Assembly: GCF_047495875.1 (NCBI RefSeq)
Contig: NC_092467.1
Location: forward strand, 14,969,566-15,033,565
DNA length: 64,000 bases
Direction of reading: 5' to 3'
Origin: Pithys albifrons albifrons
Lineage: Eukaryota; Chordata; Aves; Passeriformes; Thamnophilidae
Below, piece by piece: positions 25,486-39,201 of this stretch; positions within the stretch are counted from its first letter, which is position 1; every line of letters starts with the position of its first letter. Below the pieces are notes generated by a model. The model saw only the letters and a list, made by a program, of their open reading frames with translations. It was not told the DNA's origin and made no database searches. Both the position numbers and the translations under genes were made by a program.

Positions 25486-28400
25486 CTGCAGGAGCCAAAT
25501 CCACATCTGCAGCATGTCAGAAAAGTTGCAGTAACAGCTAGGAACGTAGCTTGGGTTTGTGCTGGCTGAAAGTCTGGTTTTGAGTGGGGGACTGTGTAAT
25601 GCAAGTAAGGAGATAGCTAGTGAGGCCATTTAACCTCTCTTGAAAACTCACTGCAGATATAGAAAAAACACAATAGAGGCTTCTACTAAAAAGAAATGAG
25701 AAATTTGGGCACAATGCTTTGTGTTTTAGAAACCGTCCTTCACATATGTTTTATTGATTAATATATTATTAAAAAAATAAAATATTTTGGTCCATGAGCT
25801 TAGTGTTGCTGCTGTCTTATAAATCCTGGCATGAGGCATTACCTTGTAAGCATACATGAGATTTTTTGGTGGTAGTCTGTCCTGTGTAGTGAAGAAGTCA
25901 GGAAGGAACTCAAGTCTCTGCCAGCCAAGGTTTGTTGCTGTTTCTGAGACTAAGGTTTGTGATTTCTTTGGTCTGTTCCAAGTCATGTACTTATTTTCTA
26001 TAGATGTTCAATTGAAAGGGTTGTGAGGTTAGGAAGAGGGAAGGAAGGGTGAGAAATGTGGAAACTTTTTTTCAATCACTTTTTAGATCATTTATAGTAT
26101 ACACTACTATTTAAAAAAAGCCCTCATGATGATGTGGCAGGGCTCTGATGTGCAATATCAACACTTTCTGCCCTTATTTGAAATGCCATGAAATGGGATG
26201 TATACACTAGGTGCAGAAGCAGGCTATGTAGCCTCCAAAAAGTATGTGTAGGTAGTATATTAGTCTTTTTTTCTGGTATGCATCTGTTATGGGGCCAAAA
26301 TACAGATTGAATACTGTCTTGTAAGCAAGTGAAAATATTGACACATGCTGTGGTCTAAGCAGCCTCCAAAGGTGGCATAGCACAGGTGTGTGTTTCCCTT
26401 TTGTAGGGGAGCTGCCTTTGTGTTGGGATGCAGGATGCCTGCAGATCAGGTTTGTAATTGATGTGTGTGTGAAACATGACGGAGGGAAGCCAAAAAGCTC
26501 TGGGAAAGTTCAACTGGGATGAGGCTGTCAGGACAACTACCAGGCCTGTGCATAAACCCTCATGTTGCTAGTGCCATGCATATACTGACACTAGCTTATT
26601 AAAGCAGATATTTAGGAGTTGAGATAAATTTACAAAAGAGTTTCATACTTGGGAGCTGGGCCTTTGAAGCTGCTGTTCCTCTCTTTTATAAAAATCAGGA
26701 GACATGCTGAAATTGCAAACTGCCTTGTCATCACTGGAATCAAATCTTCAAATGAAGAGGAAATCTTTTCTTTTTCCTAGAAAAGATGCACTCGCTGAGT
26801 CTTTTCAGATACCATTTCTATTTGTGACAGGAACTTTTTCAAGGAAATGAGCAGAAGGTAGAACAGCATGCTGCTTCTGATTGTACATTTCTTAATATGC
26901 TTTAGAAATATACACACTGGCAGCACTCTTACAAGAAAATGCCTCATCTTTCATTAAAGAATGACTTATAAAAAAAGTCTTGACTTTTGTATAGCTGTGT
27001 ATTTCATTAGGCATATTTCATACTTCTCTAACAACTCCTAAATGGCAAATAGTCCTGAGTAGTATCTGGGAAAGCAATTTCCTCTAAATGGTTCATTTAG
27101 GTGAATTTAGCAATTTTATTTTGTATATAAACTGAAAGGCTTTTCTTAGCTCAGCTTTTCTACTTGCCAGAATACAGGTGTTTAGTTATTGACAGAGAAC
27201 ATGCAAAGGTAAGTTCTTTGTAAGACTCTTTAACAAAACCAAAAGTACTTGCTTCCCAAATTATATTTGTAATCATTCCAGAGGCATTACCTGGACAGTA
27301 CCATGAGCAGGTAGAATTAAATTGACACTAATGGGGAATGCTTCTGATTTCATTGTTTCCTATAAGCTATTGCAGAGGAACTGCATGTGCCAAAAAGGAA
27401 CTGTGTGAACATTTACTCTGAGATAGCACTGGAACTGAAGTTCTGAGTGCATTAGCTAAATATTTTTCTCAAAAGTCATCTTGTAACTTTGATCCTCCTA
27501 ACATGCTACTTCTCGCACAAATTCCTTTGATGCAGAACAAAAGCACAGAGTAAACAAAATAGCCACACCCAAAAAGATTCACATCAGCAGGCTTTCCAGT
27601 GACATCATAGTGTACTCTCAAGCAATGATTTCTCTTCCTTTGTATTATTACCCTTATTTTCCTTCCTTTACCCTGATGCTGGAATTAAACTATATACAAG
27701 TGTTTTTCTTCTTGGCATGTCCTTTAATTTGACAGCCTCATGGCCTTGGTGCCCTTTTTTGTCAAATATCGCTTTTTCATAGACACAAGTTAATTCCTGT
27801 TGTGGTGTGTGATAGGGTTGTGCACAGTGAAAGCCCAGCTTACAAACTGCCTCATTTCTTTCCAGTCCCTGAGGAATTCTGAATGTGTCAGTAAAAGCAG
27901 ATAAAATTATCAGCATGTTCTTTCTGCTTTCTTCTGAAAATTTGCTCAGCCATATCCTAAATCATAGGGTGTTTTCTTTTTTTCTTTTGATTCATTTTGC
28001 CCACTCCTTGCCTCATCCACTTTCTTTCCATCTTCCCCATTTCTCACCTCCCGTACAGGAATGCAATGGCCGTGTACCTCCACTCAGTTGCCTTGCTGCA
28101 ATTTGTTTGAGTGGCTGGAAGGAAACATTGTCACTCATAAGCCTTTACACCTGCCAGAGCTAACAAGCTAAATTTGACCCTCATTCTGCCTGATTATTTA
28201 GAACTCGCATTCGGAGCAGATTTCTTAGTGTCCCGAAGAGGCATCTGAGTATTGCTGCCAGTAATTATATTAATAAAAATTGTAATATGCTTTATATAAT
28301 ATTGATGTGATTGAATATATCCTATCTTATATCTAAAATGCATTTTTTCAGTTAATTTCATCATACAGGTTTCAGTAGCAGAAATAAATTTATGGTATTT

Positions 28401-31400
28401 TTATTGATAGCTGAACTTCAAAAGTTTATTTGGACCAATGCAGGAGCAGCAGTTTTTAGCAAAAGCATTTTTGCCTGGCCTGATTCAGGGTCCTGTCCTT
28501 TCTTTTTGATGTATGTCCTCCTGGTATCCTTGATGGCAGTGACTTTACCCCCTGAGCAATGGAGGCTGAGGTGCGATCAGAAGTGGATTCTAAAGCTCAT
28601 TGTTTTGGTGATATAACTAAAAATTTTGATAAATAGGCAAAGAAGATGGATAGCTGTTCTAAAGACATTAAGTGATTAGTGATGGGTGAATGTATTTGTG
28701 GTCTGATAAGAAAAGAAGTCAGAAGACTGGATGTATGTTTCCCAAAGCTCTTGTCTGGTGGAGAAAAGGGATGAGGAAAGGCTGGTGGTGCCCCCTTGGG
28801 ACCTTCTCCATGTCTATCTGGATGTGTGGTGGGGGGGGGGTGGCTGCCAGGGGCACTTTGCTGAGGTAGGGCAGGTATCCCCAAACAGTGGGCAGGCTGG
28901 TTTTGGGCGTTTTCTACCTCTATGGACAGACCGTTATTTTATGAGGAATTTTCAGATTAAGAGCTAGACAACCTAGAGAGGCTTTCAAAAGATCCACAAA
29001 CCCTCTGAGCCCATGTGTTGTATTTATCTCTTAAGGAACCTTGTCATTAGGCTCAAATTAAAAATGAGCTGTCAGTTTCTATTAATAATTAATGCTGAAA
29101 TGTTAGCACTTTGAAAGACTGTTTCAAGTGCAACACATTCCATTTAATGCTGAATAGTTTTATATTTACAGTAATTCCACCTTTCATCCCTTAATGTCAA
29201 CCTCTAAATCTTTAATACTTTAATCACACTTCTTATTTTGATATCCCAAGTGAGCTGTTCTAACCTGTGTCCTCTCCCTTTCGATAAGGTGCGCATTTTA
29301 TACTGGAAGGTTAGTTGGCAGCACTTGTTAATTATTAAGGAAAACAAAATGCTGTTGCTGGAAAATTATGTTTGTTCCCAGCTGTATGTGTTACCTTTAA
29401 TCTGTACTGACAAGAAGCAAGAGGAATCATAAAATAATCAGAGGAGCCAGGAGAGAGGATTGTTTGTGAAGAACATTACCCAGAAGAAATGTAGACAGCC
29501 TTGATTTGATTCTGCAAATGAACCTAATTACTGGGTAATGTATTGTTCTATGGAAATAACATATCTGTAAAATATGTAGTTAAAAGAAGACACTGTGAAT
29601 TTGAAAGCAGGTGATTTTTGCTTTTGAGTTGTCCTCACCATAGCATATTCCTGGACAGAGCTAACTGAATGAAAGCTTTTGTTTTGTGCATAGGCAACAC
29701 TAAAACCACCCAACCTGCAGCATTCGTTTGTAAGCCAAGTTCTTTATTGCAGCCTTCCCACTGTGAATAGGGAGAATTCTGCAGAGAAACAGGCCACCTA
29801 AATGTGTTGTGAAGTTTGTGTTAATACTTTGTCTTCTGTAAATATGCAATAATATAACAAAATAAATACTTAGAATTTTCTTAACTGCAAGGCAAACTAT
29901 GAATATCCTAGAGAACTAGAAAAGGCACTTCAATGGCTTGCAAAGAAAGGAGATGTTTTTGAACTTGTAGTTAAAGAACATATTGCTCCGATTTCCTTGT
30001 TTTCCCTGTTGTTTCAGAATAACTGTTTGAAGTGAGATGTGTGCATATAGCTAATGGTATTTGTGACCAAGTTTACATAACATTAATGGGTTATGGAGTG
30101 ATATTAATCTATAACCTACTGCCTAGTTACTGGGATCAGTAGAATGAGACTGCACCTTGCGTCTGGCAGATTCATGTGCTCTGATGTATTGCTACCAATT
30201 TATGCTAGCAAGTCTTAATTCAGGCACATGTTTTCTGGGATAGATGCTTAAGACTATTAGCCGTATCTTTTTCCACCAGTGCTATTGTATGGAGAATACA
30301 GGTGGGTGTTTTGCTGTAACAGAAACTTCAGCTTGCCCCTTTCTTTGCAGAGACTGAAAAGTAGCCTGTGGTGTTGGTCAGGGACCTATTGTGGTCTTTG
30401 GGCACCCATATGGACAGACCCCATAAGGCTGTCCTTGTATGGGACTATATTTTAGTCATGTGTATCTATCAGCAGGAAGATATCCAGCCTCTGAATTAGA
30501 ATGCTAACCAGTCTTCTTTAATAATACATTATTTCTCTTATTCCCCTGCATCCTGAAACATTTTCTCCTTTACTTTCATCATGTTCATAGGCACCTTTCT
30601 CCCAGGAACACTGAAAAATCTCTCCATTGGCTTTGCATTGATAGCTAGGAGTTCAAAGGTACTATGGAACTCACAGCAAATACAACCTTATCACATGAAT
30701 ACCCATTTGAAATCAGGAACTGTTAGACTGACACATTCCGAAAAATCTCCTTGTTTGGCTTGGCTGTTCCCACCCAAGCAAATGGTGGTGGGTCAATCAG
30801 GTAGTATTTTGCACTTATTTCACCCAGGTGCTACTGAAAGCATGGTGAAGTATCAAGGCTGTATTATGATCAGTTCTAGCATTTCCACCACAGATGCACA
30901 TATTTCAGTAAGACTAAACTGGAGTAAAAGAAGGTAGGATTTTCTCAGCCTGTGAACTTACGCTTGTATTGTCATCTCTCAGCAATATTATCTGCTTCTT
31001 TTATCAGGCTCTCATCGTCTGGGCTTTTATATAATTACATGAAAAGTGGATGAAGTCCTATTAAGTTGTCTGTGACTAGAAAAAGAATTACTGCACTGAT
31101 ACCTTCAATCCTCACTGGTTTGTAAAAAAGACATTCAGAATTTACTGAACCTCCACCTCGCACACATCAAAAAAGAAATAGAAAAAAATCCTGCTGCTAC
31201 ATTATCATGCAAGCATCCAATTCTGTCCTTTCTTGCTGTGGAGACATGGACAACATACAGGAAAGACTTAAATAATATTTATAAGATGCCCAACCAGACA
31301 AAACAAATGGACGTGTAAAATATGTACATTGTTCATTACAAACATGATTAGTGTGTATATATAATAGATAAGTATTGTTAAAGCACAGTGGATTCTTCGA

Positions 31401-33342
31401 AGTTTACAAGTTTGTTATGAATTGATTTATTCATGAAATGCTTTGTTTCTATGACAACTTTATTGGTTTGCCTGTGGTCTAAATACATATAGGCATGGCA
31501 GGAATTCTACAGTACAAAACAAATTACATGCTACCACCTGAATGGCTTGATGCCTTTAGGGAATGTACAGAAATAGTCCACAATGAGGACTGAAATCAGC
31601 AGAGATTGTGCCAGTATGAGAGGGCTCACTTAATAAAGAAGAATGCTTAAAGGTCCTCCACAGCTTCCAACTCTGGAATAAAAGCAAAAGATGGAAATGA
31701 AGAAAGGAATTTGACAGAAAACATAAAAGGGACCCAAAACCCAATTGCAGAGATACTAGTGTATTCAAGAAAAAGCCACAGATCAAAGACCAGCACTCTG
31801 TCCCACAAATAGAGCTTGCAAGAAGCTATTAATATTCATAACAGATCTAGAGCTACAAAAGAAACTGGAGAGCTATTGTTTAGTAAGAAATTAGTGTGAA
31901 AGTATAGGACATCAGTTGATAAAAAGATAGGAAGGCTTGCTGGGAGAACACAAAATGGGATATGTCAGTGAGTGAATCAAGTAACAGGAGGACAAATCCT
32001 AAAATACAAGAGCAATAATTAAGACAGGGACTTGGAAGAGAGGTCTGAGACCTAAACAGACAACACTTTTCAAAGAATGGAATGTACAAGTTATGTAGCA
32101 GGGTTTCTATGACTGACTCAGTGACATACAGGCCTCTCCAAAACAGTATCGTGAACTATGGTAAAATGATGGCACCTTGTGATACAAAGTTCTTTGGGAA
32201 ATAAGCAAAAACAGAGCAAACAGAAACAGACTTTCCTGCTCCATCACCCATAATCTATCTGCTTTTGAAAGCCATAAACATCAGAAGAAGCAGAGAGTGC
32301 ACTTCTATTGCAAAAGTAAGTTTTCCAGCACTGTTTTTAAGTTTAAACAAAGCTGCATATTATTCTGGATCATTTTTAGAAAATTGGTATGAGAATTTCA
32401 AAGAGAAGAAGGGTCAGTGATCATTTTCAGCCTAGCCTGAAAGTAGACATGCAAATACCTTAAATTAGAGGAAACCAGTGCAAACGCAAGCCCTGAACCG
32501 ATAACCACAGACTGCTTCACCAGCTCTTCTACCTCACTCAGGGACCTGTGCTGTGTTGCAAGTGTTTTCATGCTCACTTGGATCAGACCAGGTTTTTGTG
32601 TTGTAATTTGGCTATTGGGACGTCATTCATTGAAATATATCACTGATTTTTTTTTTTCTCTTGTCATGGAATGTGCAGAAAACAGGCATATTTTGCACTG
32701 CCTCCCTTGCACTGCCAAACTGCAAAGCTAATGGGGCTCAGTAACTGAGATTTGGCTCAATGAGTTTCAGATGGTGCCTTAGTCAAATAATTTTCTTTTG
32801 TGAACTAGGTCACCTGCTTTGAACAATGACCAGGTTGACACAGACAGGAACTGTGTGAAAGTCAAAGTCCTGAGTCCAGAAAGCAGTGAGAGAAAAAAAC
32901 AAAGGTAGTGATATGTGAAGGCACACAAGGCTTAGTGCTGGGTGGACACACAGGGTGCATAGCTCACCACCACTCTAAGTGCCTATGTAGTCTGACTAAT
33001 TTGACATGTAAGCACTAATAAAAAAAAAAAGCTTCTCCAATTAGTGAATACTCTCTATTATTTCTGACTTGTATTCTGACCCAGTCCCTTTCATATTCCT
33101 AATTGCCTGTGCTGCGCTAAGTGATATCGCCTTTCACACACTTTTATGGGCTGTGTTCTCCTGCAGGAAGAGAGATTTATCTGTAGCAGCCTCCATGACT
33201 GACCTGAAATGACGCTTCCTTCAGCTGGTCAAACTGCATATCTACAAGCTATGGAATGTCTACAGAGATAGACTTCAGAGTGAGGGATTGATCACATCTT
33301 GGGCCAGGGGCCTTTTTCTCACTGGGGCATCCTTTTGTATAG
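25486..33342. other. Noncoding DNA, one minimal exon candidate
   Basis: Nearly 8 kb with no gene recognised. At 27171-27208 a strong acceptor (cttttctacttgccag) and a consensus donor (aag|gtaagt) flank only 38 bases, which could be a noncoding micro-exon or chance. A ten-G run at about 28831-28840 lies in a short GC-rich patch. The sequence at 28250-28400 and 29010-29240 is AT-rich with homeodomain-like cores that could be conserved noncoding DNA. No LINE, SINE or LTR end was seen. Confidence 0.5.
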
Positions 33343-33496
33343 CAATGGGTTTTATTTTCTTGTTATTTTTGGGGAATTTTTTGGGGTTTTTTCTTTTTTT
33401 TTTTTGTGATTGGTTGGGGGTTTTTGTTGGTGGTGGTTTAGTGGTGGTTTTGGGTTTTTTGTTTTGTTTTTTTTGTTGTTTGTTTCTTTTTTTTAG
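33343..33496 (+). repeat. G/T-only low-complexity tract
   Basis: For about 150 bases the plus strand is almost entirely T and G (ttggggttttttc, ggtggtggtttagtgg, ttttgttttgtttt), with hardly any C or A. The minus-strand frame over it is a Lys/Pro/Asn/Thr-rich artefact. It has no fixed period. It could be a decayed simple repeat or a polypurine-type skewed tract. Confidence 0.85.
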
Positions 33497-34898
33497 TCTG
33501 GGTATAAGCTTTGAGAGATAAAGGAATGTTGACATCAGCCAAGTAGCTCCCTTACTCCACCAGATCTTTGGGACTGAAAAACTGCTGGAGTAAACCTTGT
33601 GCTGAAAGAGAATGGGGGCTTGTTTGGTTTTCTTTTGGTCTCCATTTCTAGATACTGAGTCTTTTGTTTCTGGAAGGAGCAGTTGCCTTTTCAGGATTCA
33701 GACTGGATATAAAATGTGTAGTGAAGAACTCTTTTGTTTCTCAAGAAAAAGATTTTTGTAGCTATTCTTCCTCCATTATTCTTTCTTACTGGTTTAGCCC
33801 TTACAGCATACAAATAATGCATTTTCATTTCAGCTCTTGCTTTACGGAAACGTGCAGGCTGAACAGTGGGACAGGGTATCCCACCATAAGGCATGGAGCC
33901 AAAAGTAGTCCTAAATCTCCCTCAATGTACTTGTGTAGGTTCCACTTAGCACTCCTGGAGTATCTGCTGGTTTTTCAGTGCTGCTCCTGAGAAATACAGC
34001 AAAGAAGCGCAACTGGTAATGATGCAGGGCAAGAGTGCACCAGACATTTGATGGCCAGAACCACCCCAGGAGCCAAGGTACCTGGGCAGAAGCCAGCTGG
34101 TGCAGGCACTGGAGAGATGGGCAGTCTGAAAGTGCAGATACGATTCAGCTGTTTTATTACAGTTCTTTGTGCATCCTCTCTTGTTTCAGAACTTGTGAGA
34201 CTTTTGGAATGTACATCACAGGGAGTACTGAATCTCCAGAATACAATTAAAGTTCATTCATGGTTCCATCAAAAAATTCTGGTTGTACTGCACCAGCACA
34301 GCTCCTGCTACCTACTGCATGTGTAAAGTGTGGCTTTTGACCGACCCACTGGGTTGTGAATTAAAAAACTGTTTTTAGAATCTCATAAATGCTTTTAGGG
34401 CCCTTCTGAATGTTGTCTGAGCTACATCTGAAAATGTCACTATTTATCCCATAACTAACTACAATATTTAATTTAATGATAGCTATAAAACATGTTGCAA
34501 TAAAGAGAAAACTGTTCTGAACTTTCTTGACACTGTATTCAGAAATACTTGCTCTTTATCTGACGTGCCATCATTTGTCCCCTCAGAGAACAGCAGAATA
34601 GCTGCACTATCTGTAACGTAGAAGAAAAAATCATAGAAAATAAACTTATATTTTGAAATTAATTATGTATTTCATCTCATTAACTGAATGCCTTATGATA
34701 AAAATCTAGACACAAAAGTTTAATGAAATTTTGAAAATCTCTCTATTTCAGTAGTAGACTGTGTGACATCATTTGTGTATATATAAGGATATGTCACATA
34801 TGACCTGATGTGGTAAGTTTATGCAGGTAATACTTTTACACGCACATTCAAATGCTTAGAAAAAATGCATTTTTTCAGTGCCTGTCTGGGTTTGGGCT
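33497..34898. other. Noncoding DNA
   Basis: No gene is recognised. The 108-codon plus-strand frame at 33664-33990 has no domain or splice support. At 34752-34812 a good acceptor (ctctatttcag) and donor (g|gtaagt) flank 61 bases closed in all three frames. This pair is useful as a control for how often such sites arise here. Confidence 0.55.
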
Positions 34899-34934
34899 TG
34901 TGTATGTGCATGTGTGTGCATATACATGCATACA
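34899..34934. repeat. 36-bp perfect alternating purine-pyrimidine run
   Basis: Every base from 34899 to 34934 alternates pyrimidine and purine, mostly TG, with CA and TA steps. Such runs can adopt left-handed Z-DNA under negative supercoiling (known property of alternating GT/CA tracts). It may be a degenerate (TG)n microsatellite. Confidence 0.85.
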
Positions 34935-37900
34935 GAGGGGTTAGGAATAGGTACCCTTTTTCATTAAGTAAGTGACATTTTCATGCTGGTGCAGCATCTA
35001 TCTATCTTCTTTCTGGCAAAGCTGTGTGCTTTTCAGTCAGCATCTGACTAAAGATCAATGAGAGAAAGCTTTTTGAAGGTGCTTTCAGGTCCTGCGGCAA
35101 GGGAGATGATCAGAAAGCTGCCATAAGCTTCGGCCCCACTTGACAAATGAGAAACTATTTTGGCGCTCTGTAAACTGCTGTCACATCAGTTAAAAACACT
35201 AATTAGAACTACTTTCCTGTTGAAAGTGTCCAGTGCATTAAATACCACTTCTGCTTATTGCAATTAGCTTATCCATTGACTTACACTTTATACCACAAGA
35301 CTATCAAAGATGGAAATGCATAAGGGATTGTTTAATAATTTATGAGGAAAATTAGAACTGAATGGCAAATAGCTTCTGCCTGCTACCCCTTGACCTTTCA
35401 TTCCTTGCAGAGCATGAAACTCACATGTGAAATGTGCTCATCCTTGCTTTTGTTTAGCTGGAGAAAAGTCAACAAACCAAGACGCAAAGCAAGCAAACAT
35501 CAGATTGTCTTCCTCAGAGTGATGTGGAGATTAAGTGATCTGAGAAGCAATTGGACATCATAGTGCCATACAGTATGTGAAGCAAGAGAATTTTATACAC
35601 TCCCTGTATTTTCTGAAAACTGGTTCTTGTTACTGATAAAGCTGAAAGATGTAGTTCAATAACTTATACCATGTGGAGTTGTTGATAATTTTTAATGCCA
35701 TTTCCTTTATTTACAGAGTAGATTTACAGATGACAAAATCTCATGAAAAAGTGAAGTTGGAAGGGCTGAGATAATTCATATTTTATTTTAGTGTTTGTTT
35801 TTGCATCCATAATATTTCAACATGTCTTAGAAATGTTTCTTATGCCATAAAAGACAGAAATGGCGCAGCCATTGAGGATACTATGACTCTACATTGCACA
35901 CAGAAAATTTTAGCAGAGAGGGGGAAAAGAAAATATCATTCCAAATAGCTGGCTTGCAATCTCACACACATCATAGTCACAGGGCTGCATTCCTCATTCT
36001 GCTCTCGTTACCTTGGTCTAAGCACTTATTCTTTCTGCTTGGATTCTCACTGATGATGTTAGTCCTTAGTTCAGTTGCCAGGGTGTTAAAGAGCAGGATC
36101 TGTAATTTTTTTATTTTAAATATAAGGGAGCAATCTTACCACCACTCATACATCTCATGAGCTGGAATAGTATTTTCCTGAAGTGATTGTTTTTTCTTTA
36201 ATATTTTTGTTCTCTGAGACCAGTTTGAAGAACTATGTTCTATTCCTCAAAAATCAGTAAAGTACAACTGTAATGGACATTTTTTTTCCTAAAGTCTTCT
36301 GAAGCAGACAGAAAATATGCAGCAGTAATATGGCAGTTTGATCTAAAAGCTCCTAACATGAATCACCTTCAATGATCTGATTCCAAATATATGAAATTCT
36401 TCCTGTTTTCAGATTCCTTTGTATGCTCATGCAGTGATCAATGCAGAATGTCTGCCTGAAGCCCTTTATTTCACCAGACTGCTCCACAGAGAAATTTTCT
36501 CAAAAAAGTAATTACTATTTCATTTTCAAAATTGTGAAGTGATAGCAAGATGAAATATTATTAGCAAAGGAATCAACATAGACACTTTCACCTAAATGCA
36601 CTGTATGAAATGGTTTGATTCTCTGAAAGTATTTACAAGTTTGGGTTTTGTATTTTATGAAAGAAAAGCCTCCAGAAGAGCAGAATGGCATTGCAAGATC
36701 TCAAACCATAACTGAGCCCCCTCAGCCTGCAAACACCAGGGGCCAAACCAGTGTCCTTGTTTGTGCCCTTCAGTTTTGATTCCTGTAATGGGGAGAAGGG
36801 AGAGAACAGGTTCGAGTTTTTTATTTATTTTAAGTATGATTAATTTGAAAACCAAAACCAAAGATGATGCAACAGAACACCTCTTGGTGTAACATGCAGA
36901 GCTGTCTGAGGCTTGCTTTGGTTTGGAGCAGTTCAGCTCTTTAGTCCCTGGAGAGAGCTGCACATGCTGCTTCAAGGGGCTCTGCTCTTCCAGCTGCCAT
37001 AGCAGAAGTATGACCAAGACATTATTTTTTTCAGAAATTCACTGCAATGTTAAGAGTTTCTGGCCATTAGGAAGGTTCAGATCTACATGGGAGTTATGGA
37101 AAACTTTAGAGGTTCAGCTGTGAATACACCACTGCTGTCAGCAAAGTTGCTATTGATACTGTTGGAGCCAAGAAGCAATGCCTGGGCAGGAGGAGCAGAA
37201 GCTGCACGTATGTCCCAGCCTAAGGCTTTGCTTTCTTTCATTTCTAATTGTCTGCTGCCTTCTTTTAAGACTGGTAACCTTATACCAGAGGGGAAAAGAG
37301 GATTATTTTTAAGCATGATGAAATTTAACTTGTAATTGCTGTTTCCAAAGCAGCCAATTGAGTGGTAAGAGCACAGCTTTACCAGACAGCTCCTAATCTC
37401 TAGGATTTACAGATGCTGAAAATGAGCAGGAAATCAGGGCTGCAGTGACCTAGCTGCTGTGCAAGTGCAACACTCACTCACAGATATCCATGCTAGAAAC
37501 ACAACATTCCCAGCAAATTTTGCATCTCCTTCACAACTTTGAAAACCCTCATGGTCTGATGTTTGTGTCAAGTTTCACCTAGTATTAGTCAGAGCCTCCA
37601 TTGTATTTAATGTAAGTTTTGGTATCTATCCGCTTGAGACAGGGTGTCATCATATATTCCATTGCTGGCAAGTTTCAACAGGGAAGCAGTAACTTATGCA
37701 TTGACTGTTTTCCATGAGGTTTCATGTTCCTGTAAAATCAGCTATTTAGAAAAAAACCCCACAGTATTAGTTCAGCTTGCTATTTCACATGAAACTACTA
37801 AGCCAATCTGTGTGAAAAACAGCACTTCTTCAGATATCCGGTGCTGTATGACATTCATCACAATGCTGCTCTTTCCCCTGACAACATTTTAACAGTCAGG

Positions 37901-38560
37901 ATGAGTTTAGGTTTTTCCTTTGTTTAAAGCCCCCCTATGGTGGCTGACCAAGTTTCTTCAAGTCTAAGAAGCTATCTGGTTTTTTGAAGTAGAAAGTGTG
38001 CTGTCATGTATATGGTACCTATTGAAGGGCTGCCTTCACTTGAGATGTGCTGTATAAGAGAGTTCACTCCCTACTCAGCTTTTTGCTCCTCAGAAGCAGC
38101 AAATGCTCCCAGCCCTGAACACAGGGGTGTAGGGAGCTCCCCTCTCTCCTGAACTTGTTTTGCTGCCTACTGTTTGCCAGCAATGCAGGTGTAGCACGGT
38201 GGCTGCTGAAGGCCAATCTGAAATATGTTCATGTTGGCAAAGACTATTGAATCAGAGTCACTCTAGCACAAGTGTAGGATTGTCTGTACTAGAACTTTGG
38301 TACAGTTATTCAAATTCACATGTATTTTTCAGAGTGAGCACAGAGAAAATCCTCAAAACAGAATGTTCTCGGAAAAGTGTTTGTTGTTATTCTGTTCACC
38401 AGCTTTTCTGAATTTGTGTGATTGAAAAGTACATAAATTACGTATTGGTAATCTTTTTTTCTGTGTCAGCCCAAAGAAAACCTGAATGAGGGAATTATAA
38501 AAGTAGCTTTAGATAATTTGTCTTTCATGATATCAGGGACGTTTTTGTAATACCTTAGAA
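34935..38560. other. Noncoding DNA, nothing recognised
   Basis: AT-rich sequence without a supportable gene. The segment at 35150-35290 has clustered homeodomain-like cores (ctaattag, caattag) and could be a conserved element. Opposing frames at 36655-37335 overlap in both strands and look like chance. Confidence 0.55.
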
Positions 38561-38628
38561 ATTTTGTGTGATTTTTTTGTGCTTGTTTGTTGGTTTTGTG
38601 TGTTTGTTTTGGTGTTTTGTTTTGGGTA
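38561..38628 (+). repeat. Second G/T-rich low-complexity tract
   Basis: About 68 bases in which the plus strand is nearly all T and G (gcttgtttgttggttttgtg, ttttggtgttttgttttggg). It has the same strand bias as the tract at 33343-33496 but no shared unit long enough to call a common family. Confidence 0.8.
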
Positions 38629-39093
38629 GAACACTCCTAGCATACTAAGGAGATTTTGGCCCTTTCTGCAGAAAAAATGTTTGCCTGCCAAATATCAGTT
38701 TGTGTTTCCTTCCTCCCCTGCTACTAATGTAAACGTGTCCTTCACTTGAGAGGCATTAAAACTTCAAGTGACTGTGGAATCAAGTATGGCCACATCCAAA
38801 GGGCAGGGGCAGGGAGCTTGGCCATTCAGGTCTGAGCCTGGTGGGGGCTATCTGGGTTGTTGCCCCTTTCCCCTGTTAGAAGGCAGGGTGTGTTTCGGGG
38901 GACCTCTCCAGTTCCCTCTCAGCTGCTCCCAGGTGATCCAAGGAGTGCTGCTGGGGCTCCCACACCTCCTTGAGGCCCTGCAGCCAGTCTGATGCAGCTG
39001 CTCTTGGTGCTGAGGAGGTGTAATTATGCAGTAAGGTTATTTTTCTAATCTGATAGAAAATGGTTAATACATTAATTTTGTTTCATTTAACAG
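38629..39093. other. Noncoding DNA
   Basis: A moderately GC-rich patch at 38790-38990 lies between AT-rich flanks. CpGs are few, so it is not island-like. The 74-codon plus-strand frame across it has no motif. Confidence 0.5.
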
Positions 39094-39201
39094 ATGTATG
39101 TATTGAAACTCCCAACAGAAGCAAGTGTAGCTATAACAGCGCAGTCAAATGCAGTTGGCTTGGGAGGCAAAGGCTGTTTCTAAATTAGAACTGGACCAGA
39201 G
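39094..39201 (+). other. Candidate noncoding exon (108 bp)
   Basis: A clear acceptor (ttttgtttcatttaacag) and a consensus donor (gag|gtaagt) flank 108 bases. All three frames contain a stop, so it could only be untranslated, a terminal coding exon or part of a lncRNA. An ATG immediately follows the acceptor and gives 29 codons before TAA. The splice-site quality is the only evidence. Confidence 0.15.

Noticed and set aside
33275..33535. Lys/Pro/Asn-rich minus-strand frame
   Set aside because: It is the translation of the G/T low-complexity tract read from the other strand.
34752..34812. Good acceptor and donor flanking 61 bases
   Set aside because: All three frames are closed. It shows that splice-like pairs arise by chance here, and confidence in the other exon candidates was lowered accordingly.
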